A DNA stretch of 26,932 nucleotides from an uncultured Clostridium sp. (GTDB lineage Bacteria > Bacillota > Clostridia > Peptostreptococcales > Peptostreptococcaceae), in assembly GCA_937944945.1 (NCBI GenBank), contig CALEBD010000206.1:1-26932 (forward strand), in the 5' to 3' direction. This document shows positions 1 to 6,399 of the stretch, piece after piece; the stretch's first letter is position 1; every line of letters starts with the position of its first letter. The notes under the pieces were generated by a model. It was not told the DNA's origin. It did not search any database and was given only the letters and a program-made list of their open reading frames with translations. The translations under genes were made by a program, and so were the position numbers.

Positions 1-643
1 TTACAAAAGTAGCAACTATTGCGGCATCAATTTTATTACCATATAAAAGTAATAGATAAATTAATCTTAATAACTTATAACTTAATTTTATATTTATTCT
101 CATAAAAGATTTTTCTTCATACTTTTCCAGTATTGTCAACATTGATACCAAATTCTTTTGGAAATCTCTGTCATATAAAAATTGCTTTCCTGTAGTAAAG
201 TATGTTACTGATTTTACAAGGGTAGGAAGAGCAGGGTGGTCATCAAATGAAACCCTTTCTTCTTCCTTAATCATTATATTAAAACTTAGGTATTGTACAG
301 CCGCCATTACTCCTGAAACTTTAATGTTTCTTTCTCTTTTAGCTGTGGCAGACAGACTTGGTACAATACCTGTTAAATATTCATTTAATTCTACTATAGG
401 TAAATCTCTTATTTCCTCTCTAGTGTTTGTGTCAGCTATAGTATCTAATTTATAAATATCTTCTATTTCATCTATTAGCTTCAATAAACACTTTTGATAG
501 GCATCACTTTTGTTCCTAGCTAATAAGTTTGTATTTGAATTATTTTTGTTATCTTCTGTTGTATTGTTAGAAAATGAGGTATCACGTCTATTTCTAGTTT
601 CAGCACTAGAACGCTGATAACCTGCTTGTTCCTTTCTTACCAC
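1..643 (-). CDS. Unknown protein, 3'-truncated by the window edge
   Basis: An open frame runs from a GTG at 643 to the left edge with no stop, giving 214 visible residues. AAAGGAG lies 10 nt before the GTG, and the frame overlaps the end of the preceding gene by 38 nt. The N-terminal 45 residues are polar and disordered-looking (SFSNNTTEDNKNNSNTNLL). The rest is helical, with basic and acidic patches (for example LPIVELNEYLTGIVPSLSAT and YDRDFQKNLVSMLTILEKYE) and a moderately hydrophobic stretch near the end (YKLLRLIYLLLLYG). I recognise no family. This frame accounts for the otherwise gene-free first 600 bases. Confidence 0.7.
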   Translation of the reverse strand, partial: MVRKEQAGYQRSSAETRNRRDTSFSNNTTEDNKNNSNTNLLARNKSDAYQKCLLKLIDEIEDIYKLDTIADTNTREEIRDLPIVELNEYLTGIVPSLSATAKRERNIKVSGVMAAVQYLSFNIMIKEEERVSFDDHPALPTLVKSVTYFTTGKQFLYDRDFQKNLVSMLTILEKYEEKSFMRINIKLSYKLLRLIYLLLLYGNKIDAAIVATFV

Positions 644-1400
644 GACTCTCAATCTCCTTTACCTTCTCCTCGATATCAAGACCAGTAGAGTTTACTATGA
701 TGAATATATCATTCGCAGTAACGTATTCTTCTAAAGCATCGAAGTCTTGTACATATGCACCTGCAACTTCATAGAATAATTCTTCCAATTCAGGATACTC
801 TTCAAATATAGGTAATGTAGGTCTATGTTCTAACCAACATTCTTTAATTTGTAATGCTAAAGAATTTACATCAACTCCATTAGCTTGTGTATATTTATAA
901 ACATTTACATCAACTTCTAATTCAGATAAGTTTGCAACTGAAGAAACAGTATCATCTAATGAAAACTGATAATATAAACAAATACTTAAGTTACCTATTG
1001 CTTCACTAACAAAATGCTTTATCTTATTTACTTCATCTAATGTAAGTGGAATATAATTATATAAAGCATCATCTATTAATTCATTTGCAACATCAAAGTT
1101 ACTAAAGAAATCTCTTAGTCTTCTATTTAAAACTATATCTTTACAAGATAATGATTTTGCAAATAATCTAAGTGAAGGTAATGTTGTTAGGTCTGTGATA
1201 GCTTCCATACCATCTAATTGTAAGAAAGCATAATCTTGGTCTAACTCTCCATATTTCTTAACATATACCATCTCAGGTACACAATATTTATTAACCTCTA
1301 TTAAAGTATTTAAAGCAACTACAGCTTCTGAGAATACTTCCTCTAATTTATCTGACATATCTTCAAAATTCTTTCTAATTTCTGTTTTTAATAATTTCAT
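606..1400 (-). CDS. Unknown acidic helical protein (264 aa)
   Basis: The protein appears cytosolic, rich in Leu, Glu and Asp, and mainly alpha-helical, with no signal peptide or membrane helix. I see no catalytic or metal-binding motif and recognise no family. The start is placed at the ATG at 1400, 6 nt after AGGAGGG in the leader context TAGTAGGAGGG; an upstream extension to 1472 runs through the intergenic hairpin and is rejected. The last 38 nt overlap the start of the following gene. It might work with the next, also unknown, protein. Confidence 0.72.
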   Translation of the reverse strand: MKLLKTEIRKNFEDMSDKLEEVFSEAVVALNTLIEVNKYCVPEMVYVKKYGELDQDYAFLQLDGMEAITDLTTLPSLRLFAKSLSCKDIVLNRRLRDFFSNFDVANELIDDALYNYIPLTLDEVNKIKHFVSEAIGNLSICLYYQFSLDDTVSSVANLSELEVDVNVYKYTQANGVDVNSLALQIKECWLEHRPTLPIFEEYPELEELFYEVAGAYVQDFDALEEYVTANDIFIIVNSTGLDIEEKVKEIESRGKKGTSRLSAF

Positions 1401-1435
1401 TATTATCCCTCCTACTATTATCATGTTTATATATG

Positions 1436-1467
1436 TAGGAGTAAACCAATAATACTGTTTACTCCTA
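1436..1467 (-). other. Intergenic hairpin, 11-bp perfect stem
   Basis: TAGGAGTAAAC / GTTTACTCCTA with a 10-nt loop lies 12 nt after the stop at 1480. The minus-strand sequence beyond it is CATATATAAAC, with no U-tract. One arm contains TAGGAG, resembling a Shine-Dalgarno sequence, but no start codon is suitably placed after it. It is similar in size and placement to the other intergenic hairpins here. Confidence 0.5.
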
Positions 1468-1479
1468 TTCACCTAAGAT

Positions 1480-2334
1480 TTAAATTTCAACTTCGTCTAA
1501 ATTTATATCTAGCCCTGCAAATTCTTCAGGTATACGTAAGTCTACCATTTCCTCTATAGAAATCTCAGTATTCTCACTAGACTTGATAGCTTCTTCCAAT
1601 TTACTTGCATTAAACTTGTCACAAGCTATTGCAGATTCTACATCTTTATCTAATTCTATGTCCTCTAATGAATTTTCCATTAAACTTATTATTTCATCTA
1701 AACTTTGTTGAGAAGCTATATTGATATCGTTACTGTTTGCCAGTGCTTCATCAATCTCTTTTAACTCTTCATCTAATTTTAAATCACCTGTTGTAATGTT
1801 ACCTTGTCTTAGATTTTCACCTATATCACTAATGTCTATAACCTCTAATGTATCATCACCTATTATATTCTCTTCCTTGTCATAATCTAAACTCTGTCTT
1901 ATCTTAATACTATCTTTATTCATATTAACTGTAGGTTGTGGTTTCACAGATTCACCAAATGCTCTTCTAGCTTTATCTGTAAGTTTTTCTTCACTTGTCG
2001 CTTTTCTAAAAGAAGGCTGAGAGAGTGATTGAACTTTTAGATAAAATAAAACTAAAAAGGCACAACTACAGATATAAGCTATTAAAGGTATCGTACCTGC
2101 AAAAGGATTAAAAACTTTGTCTTTTATGCAAGAGATAACTTTTATAGCTAATAGAACAATATTTATTCCTATTGCCCAAACATTAAATTGTAGTAGTATT
2201 TCTTGTTGTAGATATGGTAATTTCCTAGTCAGTTCATTTGTAAATCTAAATGGTGCTAAGAATATGGAGGAGAAAATATATCTGATTAAATCAAAAGCAT
2301 GGTCAAATTTAAATTCCTGTTCAGTATATTTCAT
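1480..2334 (-). CDS. Membrane protein with two N-terminal helices and long acidic cytosolic tail
   Basis: Helices lie at about residues 53-70 (WAIGINIVLLAIKVISCI) and 82-100 (IPLIAYICSCAFLVLFYL), preceded by an amphipathic region. Beyond residue 110 the protein is soluble and strongly acidic, with many Glu, Asp and Ile residues in helical patterns (DEELKEIDEALANSNDIN). I start it at the ATG at 2334, which overlaps the stop of the 51-aa gene; a GTG at 2346 in the same frame lacks a Shine-Dalgarno sequence. The family is not recognised. An acidic tail of this kind could dock basic cytosolic partners, but this is only suggestion. Confidence 0.7.
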   Translation of the reverse strand: MKYTEQEFKFDHAFDLIRYIFSSIFLAPFRFTNELTRKLPYLQQEILLQFNVWAIGINIVLLAIKVISCIKDKVFNPFAGTIPLIAYICSCAFLVLFYLKVQSLSQPSFRKATSEEKLTDKARRAFGESVKPQPTVNMNKDSIKIRQSLDYDKEENIIGDDTLEVIDISDIGENLRQGNITTGDLKLDEELKEIDEALANSNDINIASQQSLDEIISLMENSLEDIELDKDVESAIACDKFNASKLEEAIKSSENTEISIEEMVDLRIPEEFAGLDINLDEVEI

Positions 2335-2489
2335 TATAGTAACCACATAGCAATTAATAGGAATATTGTAGTTGCCATATAATCAACCTTTATTCCAGTA
2401 TTGCTTTTACCTATTAAAAATACTACAGCAGAACTATAACAAAAATATGCAATCATTAGCGATTGTAAAATTAATTTTATTATTGCCAT
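2334..2489 (-). CDS. 51-aa two-helix membrane protein
   Basis: A short open frame fills the gap between two longer genes. The ATG at 2489 follows AGGAGG by 10 nt. The product is almost entirely hydrophobic: helix one at about residues 2-26 (IIKLILQSLMIAYFCYSSAV), a short polar turn (GKSNTGIKVD), and helix two at about 37-51. Its TAA overlaps the ATG of the next gene in a TAATG junction, which supports both this gene and the start of the following one. It has no recognised family. By size and position it might be an accessory of a membrane complex together with the following protein, which also has two helices. Confidence 0.65.
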   Translation of the reverse strand: MAIIKLILQSLMIAYFCYSSAVVFLIGKSNTGIKVDYMATTIFLLIAMWLL

Positions 2490-2510
2490 ACTATAACAAC
2501 CTCCTAAGCA

Positions 2511-2972
2511 TTATTCTTCAGTAGAAGATGTTGTGTCATAAAAATCACGTAATTCTGCTTCTTTCATTTCGTCTATTCTTCCAAATAGATTAGTGCTATA
2601 ATACATTACAAACTTTCTACCACTTGTTAGAGAATCACTTGATATTGTATAAATTACATACCTATCAGTTGTTTCTAATATTCTAACTGTAGAAGGATTT
2701 TGTTTAAACTTTAGATAAGTTGTTAAAGCTCTATCTATATTCTTTACTGTTATTTCTTCATAAATCTCAGGTGTAACTATGTCTTCTAACTTGTCCATTT
2801 GCTCTTGATATAACGTAGTAAAACTTTCAAAGTTATACATTAGCATGACAGCTTCTTCTGCAGTTCTCATTCCATCTATTTTATGGAAGTGGTTAAACAC
2901 AGCAAAACAACTAATTGGTATAGTAACAACTAGAAGTGCTGATATTATAATAGATTTGATGTTTTTAATCAT
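2511..2972 (-). CDS. Small exported or membrane-anchored protein, possibly VirB8/NTF2-like
   Basis: A hydrophobic N-terminal segment at residues 6-27 (KSIIISALLVVTIPISCFAVF) serves as signal or anchor; an ISC sequence near 20-22 could be read as a weak lipobox. About 125 extracytoplasmic residues follow: helices up to about 85, then strands (STVRILETTDRYVIYTISSD, then GRKFVMYYSTNLFGRIDEM) and a final acidic helix. This helix-then-sheet order after a single anchor is similar to VirB8/TcpC-type NTF2-like domains, but the domain is short and no signature confirms it. The Shine-Dalgarno sequence AGGTGG precedes the ATG, and the GreA-like gene ends 8 nt upstream. Confidence 0.6.
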   Translation of the reverse strand: MIKNIKSIIISALLVVTIPISCFAVFNHFHKIDGMRTAEEAVMLMYNFESFTTLYQEQMDKLEDIVTPEIYEEITVKNIDRALTTYLKFKQNPSTVRILETTDRYVIYTISSDSLTSGRKFVMYYSTNLFGRIDEMKEAELRDFYDTTSSTEE

Positions 2973-2980
2973 AAAACCAC

Positions 2981-3496
2981 CTACTCAAATAATTTACCTG
3001 TATTATCATATAGGTCGATAAAATCTTTTGACCTGCTTGAAGGTTGTTTTATCACTCTATATCTAACAGATTTAAAACTTGTTTGTACAGTATAAATACC
3101 ACTGATGTTACCCTTTATTTGTTGACCTAAAGGAGACTTTTCTCCTATGATACCACCTAGGATATCTTCTACAGAGTCCATCATAAATAATCCTCTATAC
3201 TCTTCAGACCCATCATCCTTTAAAGTATAAAGTTCTATAAGACTACCCACATCTATGATATCACCGATAGATTCACTACAAACTTCTGAGTTTTGTAGTA
3301 TATCCTCTATCTCTCTAATTTTTGTACGGTGCCTTGCAAAAGCATCTTTTGCCGCATCTAACTCAGAGTTTTCTGAGAAGTCACCATATCCTTGAGCAAT
3401 CTCAATTCTTTCTACTGCTTCTGCTAAATCTGCCTTGTGTTCTGCAAGTTTAATTTCATATCTACGCTTTTGTATAGCTGTTATCTTATTAGCCAT
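2981..3496 (-). CDS. greA-like: GreA/GreB-family transcript cleavage or elongation factor
   Basis: A full-length Gre-type protein of 171 residues (usual length about 158). The N-terminal coiled coil (about 5-75) bears the tip motif GDFSENSEL at 38-46, corresponding to GDLSENAEY. The acidic pair Asp39 and Glu42, needed to coordinate the catalytic metal in RNA polymerase, is present. The C-terminal FKBP-like domain (about 84-150) shows VGSLIELY, then IIGEKSPLGQQIKGNISGIY, matching the conserved SPLGxALLG region. Gre factors enter the secondary channel of RNA polymerase and rescue backtracked complexes. AGGAGG lies just before the ATG, and the preceding gene stops 2 nt upstream. Presence in a mobile-looking operon is unusual. 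A short C-terminal extension (about 150-171) goes beyond the usual domain end. Confidence 0.88.
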   Translation of the reverse strand: MANKITAIQKRRYEIKLAEHKADLAEAVERIEIAQGYGDFSENSELDAAKDAFARHRTKIREIEDILQNSEVCSESIGDIIDVGSLIELYTLKDDGSEEYRGLFMMDSVEDILGGIIGEKSPLGQQIKGNISGIYTVQTSFKSVRYRVIKQPSSRSKDFIDLYDNTGKLFE

Positions 3497-3498
3497 TT

Positions 3499-4281
3499 TT
3501 AATCCTCCTTATTTCCTGATTTTTCTTTTACTCTTCTACTTGAGAGATTCCAGTATTGAACTATTACTGGGAATTTAAGGTCATTATCGTGACCGTTATA
3601 ATCCCTTATAGCTAAGAAGTGCTTATCATAATCCCTTCTAGCTAATTGTTTTAAATCAAATCTAGATATAACAAAAGTTGATAAACCTTTTCTAGACCTT
3701 CTGTCTATGATTTCTAAAATGGTGCTATAACTATCATATCTATATTCTGTCTTTGTAACAGTTATAAAACAAACATCAGCCATTATATAATCATCATAAC
3801 TGATTTTATTATAAAGCTTATAATCTGGCTTATCACCAGCTAATACTAATAGACGTTTTAATTCTATAGTATCTAATAACCAGTTTACAGTATATCCATG
3901 TTCTAATGCTTGTTGCATACAACTATAAGCCCACAGCATCTTAGACATTCTTGGAGGTGCTATTATAATACCTGATTTGTTAGGGATTCTTCCATCAGAA
4001 AATATATCATGGATTTTAGATAGTTGTTGTATGTATCTTTGAAATGTTAAATCCCCTATAATATCTTGATTATCTTTTCGTAATCTTTCAGCATTCCAAG
4101 TCTTGCCTATATAAAAGTCTGGAATACTCAATTCCTTAGCACTTTGTATAAACTCCTCTGAGGGTTTTACCTCTAGTAAAACATTTGCTGACGCCTTATA
4201 TTGCTTACCACATTCTGGACACGGTACATCAACATATCTTTCATCAAAATTACCCCCACATGTAAAACAAAAACTCTCCAT
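3499..4281 (-). CDS. Zinc-ribbon, DnaC/IstB-like AAA+ protein with degenerate Walker A
   Basis: The N-terminus carries a zinc ribbon with CFTC at 5-8 and CPEC at 21-24. After a linker comes a DnaC-like AAA+ core: SGIIIAPPRMSKMLWAYSCM at 103-122 in the P-loop place, WLLDTIELKRLL at 134-145, ADVCFITVT at 168-176 at the Walker B strand, and ILEIIDRRSRKGLSTFVISR at 188-207, matching the iidrR...T.iTSN segment of helicase loaders. The P-loop is APPRMSKM: the lysine (114) is kept but Gly becomes Ser and Thr becomes Met. Walker B also lacks the DD pair, so ATPase activity is doubtful. AGGAGG lies 8 nt before the ATG. It may be a helicase-loader derivative for element replication; it could also be a structural adaptor. 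Confidence 0.7.
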   Translation of the reverse strand: MESFCFTCGGNFDERYVDVPCPECGKQYKASANVLLEVKPSEEFIQSAKELSIPDFYIGKTWNAERLRKDNQDIIGDLTFQRYIQQLSKIHDIFSDGRIPNKSGIIIAPPRMSKMLWAYSCMQQALEHGYTVNWLLDTIELKRLLVLAGDKPDYKLYNKISYDDYIMADVCFITVTKTEYRYDSYSTILEIIDRRSRKGLSTFVISRFDLKQLARRDYDKHFLAIRDYNGHDNDLKFPVIVQYWNLSSRRVKEKSGNKED

Positions 4282-4296
4282 CGTTATTACCTCCTA

Positions 4297-4833
4297 CTAA
4301 TTGATTCTGTTTATCATTTTAGATATCATTTCTACATCTAATCTTTTTGTATTTCTTATTGCATCTCTTTCTAGTCTTGTAAGTAATGTACCTAATGTAA
4401 CTACTCTAGCGATATCAGTTTCACTATCACACTTATTAGGTATACACACATAGTTTCTTATTTGTGGTACAACATAACCTTGCTTTCTTAGTTCTCTTTT
4501 TAAACATCTAATGTGTTCTACATTCTGAAAGTAAGGGTTATAAAATCTAGTCATATAACTCCCACTAAAACCAAACCATATTTTATCATTTATAGAACCT
4601 TTAATTTTTGTTCTATACCTTTTAGCTTCTATGCAATATATACCAAACTCAGTTATTAGAATCATATCTATCTGTGTTTTCTTATTTAAAGCAAAAGACC
4701 AAATAGATTTATTCTGAATAATATTTATTTTTCCAGGCAATCTTGCATATAAAGCCCTTACTATGAAATCTTCGAAATCTTCACCTATTTTATAATAATT
4801 CATATGATTCAAATTATCACAACTTTCTTGCAT
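4297..4833 (-). CDS. NERD-domain (nuclease-related) protein
   Basis: A single-domain NERD protein, a family related to restriction-type nucleases that is often found on plasmids. The motif KKTQIDMILITEFGIYCIEA followed by KRYR at about residues 51-74 contains the expected Asp56, Glu69 and Lys71. The upstream acidic helix GEDFEDFIVRALYARLP at 17-33 gives the first conserved Glu. The C-terminal half (about 100-178) continues the fold; no helicase or kinase domain is fused. The start is uncertain: the ATG at 4833 has no good Shine-Dalgarno sequence, and an ATG at 4803 (MNYYKIGEDFE) begins right at the domain. The gene follows a two-hairpin intergenic stretch, so it may begin a new transcription unit. 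Its activity and target are unknown; roles in DNA processing or defence are both open. Confidence 0.82.
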   Translation of the reverse strand: MQESCDNLNHMNYYKIGEDFEDFIVRALYARLPGKINIIQNKSIWSFALNKKTQIDMILITEFGIYCIEAKRYRTKIKGSINDKIWFGFSGSYMTRFYNPYFQNVEHIRCLKRELRKQGYVVPQIRNYVCIPNKCDSETDIARVVTLGTLLTRLERDAIRNTKRLDVEMISKMINRIN

Positions 4834-4841
4834 AAGTTAAG

Positions 4842-4863
4842 TTAAGATTAAATATAATCTTAA
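4842..4863. other. AT-rich inverted repeat in the leader of the NERD gene
   Basis: TTAAGATTA / TAATCTTAA gives a 9-bp stem with a 4-nt loop, only 6 nt from the CCTAGG hairpin and just upstream of the NERD-domain gene, beside short AAGTTAAGTTAAG direct repeats. As an A/T-only stem it would be weak as RNA; it may instead be a DNA-binding site. Confidence 0.35.
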
Positions 4864-4868
4864 GTAAA

Positions 4869-4895
4869 TACCTAGGACTTAACTAGTCCTAGGTA
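4869..4895 (-). terminator. Hairpin after the hydrolase gene, possible terminator
   Basis: TACCTAGGACT / AGTCCTAGGTA, an 11-bp perfect stem with a 5-nt loop, lies 17 nt beyond the stop at 4912. Each arm contains the palindrome CCTAGG. The minus-strand sequence after it is TTTACTTAAG, a weak U-tract, so termination is plausible but not certain. A second hairpin follows. Confidence 0.5.
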
Positions 4896-4911
4896 CTTTA
4901 TAAAATTACAT

Positions 4912-5709
4912 TTAACTTTGTAGCACAGCCATATGCTTTTTTATTTTAGTTGCCCAACCTTGATTAGGGCAATATTTATTTTGAATAGTTTCTATGCTAG
5001 AGTATCCGTAGTTTATATAATATTTTACTATATAATCTCCGAAACTCCATAAACAATCTGCAAAGCTATCAAAAGCCATCCATCCTCCACCAACTGCTTT
5101 ACGACCGTGGAGATTATAACTGTTAGATAAGTAAACACCTCTACCACTTTCTTCCCATGTAACAGCCGCAATAAAATACGGGTCTATGTTATAAGTTTTA
5201 GCTACTTCTAAAATAGTTCCACCTAAACCTTCTACAGGATAACCTGCAAAATGATTATTTATTTTATCTATAATAGTTTGGTCATCATCATTGTTTCCAA
5301 TTGATAATCTAAAACGACCACTATAACTTGTTGATGTTTGACTACTAGCCGCTGAAGCTAATCTACTAGCTTGAGCTTTTCTTTCTTCTTCTAATCTCTT
5401 AGCTTCTTCCTCTTTTCTTCTTTGCTCCTCCTGCTTTTGAATAGTTATATCTCTATCCATTACAGTTTGTACTGCAAAAATATCTGTACTCGCAAACTCT
5501 AAATTCCCATCTTCCTCAATACCATTATTGACGTAAGTAGTTTCTCGTGTCATAGATTCTGTTTCCATACTCACAAGTTTAATACTTACGTCTTGTTCAC
5601 TCCTAGCTTCTGTAGTTACTACTATGCCTACATATCCTATTGATAAAATAGACACATATAGTAAACTACTAGCGAGGATATTTTTCTGCCATAGATATCG
5701 TTGCTTCAA
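4912..5709 (-). CDS. Exported glucosaminidase/lysozyme-like wall hydrolase with coiled-coil stalk
   Basis: The N-terminal hydrophobic segment (about 10-31) acts as signal or anchor. A Glu/Lys/Arg-rich coiled coil lies at about 91-118 (QKQEEQRRKEEEAKRLEEER), then a Ser/Thr linker, then a catalytic domain at about 140-262. The core IDPYFIAAVTWEESGRGVYL contains candidate catalytic Glu186/Glu187, and NLHG at 199-202 stands where GH73-type enzymes have NLFG. Later parts (FDSFADCLWSFGDYI) also fit the GH73/lysozyme-like fold. The start is TTG at 5709, within the preceding gene, with only GGTGA upstream; a TGA two codons earlier prevents a longer start, and no ATG precedes the signal helix. The stretch STDIFAVQTVMDRD resembles one in the NlpC/P60 protein at 6400-7185. 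It probably provides glycan-strand cleavage for channel insertion. Confidence 0.78.
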   Translation of the reverse strand: MKQRYLWQKNILASSLLYVSILSIGYVGIVVTTEARSEQDVSIKLVSMETESMTRETTYVNNGIEEDGNLEFASTDIFAVQTVMDRDITIQKQEEQRRKEEEAKRLEEERKAQASRLASAASSQTSTSYSGRFRLSIGNNDDDQTIIDKINNHFAGYPVEGLGGTILEVAKTYNIDPYFIAAVTWEESGRGVYLSNSYNLHGRKAVGGGWMAFDSFADCLWSFGDYIVKYYINYGYSSIETIQNKYCPNQGWATKIKKHMAVLQS

Positions 5710-5938
5710 CAGTCACCACAAGAATGGCAATAACAAAGAATGATATAGGTATTGGTTTACCTATAGTATCGAATGGTAAGATAACTGGATTTTGAGTAAG
5801 CTTTTCTATATGCCATATCTGAAGTAAAGCTAAGACACAACCAATTGCTAATGATGCATAAAAGATTGTAAACATAACAACACTCCTTCTCTTTTTCATC
5901 TTTCTTTCGTACGCTAATTTTCTTTCATTCTTGTTCAT
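5669..5938 (-). CDS. Small membrane protein, two helices (89 aa)
   Basis: A strongly basic N-terminus (MNKNERKLAYERKMKKRR) is followed by a helix at about residues 19-41, a loop with several prolines, and a second helix at about 64-80. By the positive-inside rule, the N-terminus should be cytosolic. I recognise no family. The start is backed by AGGAGG in an ATTAGTAGGAGG context shared with several other genes here. The last 41 nt overlap the beginning of the following secreted-hydrolase gene, which suggests the two are co-translated and may work together, for example as a holin-like or chaperone-like partner; that role is speculative. Confidence 0.7.
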   Translation of the reverse strand: MNKNERKLAYERKMKKRRSVVMFTIFYASLAIGCVLALLQIWHIEKLTQNPVILPFDTIGKPIPISFFVIAILVVTVEATISMAEKYPR

Positions 5939-6004
5939 AACTTTAAAATCCTCCTACTAATACATTTCCACTTTTTATTAACTCATACTAATATTTATAT
6001 GTTT

Positions 6005-6310
6005 TTAAAAAACTGATAACTTAATTAACTCTGTACTAACTAACATATTTCCTTTAGAATCTAATTCAACAGTAAAATCATCTATTTCTTTTGGTCTGTT
6101 GAATATATCTAAAATAGATTGTCCACAACAAGCTACTCTCGCACCTGTTTTAGGAAATCCTTTAATACTTGTTAATTCGTCCATTGTCTTTGGTCTAACT
6201 TGAAGTAAGATATCTAATTCTATATCCCTAAATATCTTATAAGGTTCGACTTGTTTTTTGAATGCCATATGTCCTCTTAGCTTTCTTAAAAGCATTTCTT
6301 CTATTTCCAT
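6005..6310 (-). CDS. Stand-alone HRDC-domain protein
   Basis: Nearly the whole 101-residue protein is an HRDC domain, the helical nucleic-acid-binding module at the C-terminus of RecQ helicases and in RNase D. Visible hallmarks are MLLRKLRGHMAFKKQVEPYK at the front, IFRDIELDILLQVRPKTMDE in the middle, LTSIKGFPKTGARVACCGQS and then ILDIFN. About 35 further residues are unassigned. The start is placed at the ATG at 6310, 8 nt after GGGAG. A frame extension to 6337 exists but would put the Shine-Dalgarno sequence inside the coding region. No helicase or nuclease domain is attached. It may assist replication, recombination or transfer DNA processing; this is inferred. The leaders on both sides hold no clear hairpin. 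Confidence 0.8.
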   Translation of the reverse strand: MEIEEMLLRKLRGHMAFKKQVEPYKIFRDIELDILLQVRPKTMDELTSIKGFPKTGARVACCGQSILDIFNRPKEIDDFTVELDSKGNMLVSTELIKLSVF

Positions 6311-6399
6311 AATTTCATCTCCCTTTTGTATCTTCAAGTTAATATAAAGTAGAAAAAGTTTAAAGGTCTGTTAGAATATTTCGTGAAAACTAGCAATAG

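Noticed and set aside
1417..1445. Promoter-like pair TTTACT-17 nt-GATAAT on the minus strand before the 264-aa gene
   Set aside because: The predicted transcription start would fall inside the AGGAGG of the same gene, leaving no usable leader, and one element lies in a hairpin arm. Probably fortuitous.
1401..1472. Longer start for the 264-aa protein (24 extra residues)
   Set aside because: The extension runs through the intergenic hairpin and the Shine-Dalgarno sequence; AGGAGGG is placed correctly for the ATG at 1400.
2117..2350. Open frames on the plus strand, for example 2117-2350, 7046-7333, 8342-8560, 14233-14460, 20354-20599 and 22874-23137
   Set aside because: They lie opposite long, well-supported minus-strand genes, and their translations show no domain pattern. 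I treat them as chance frames.
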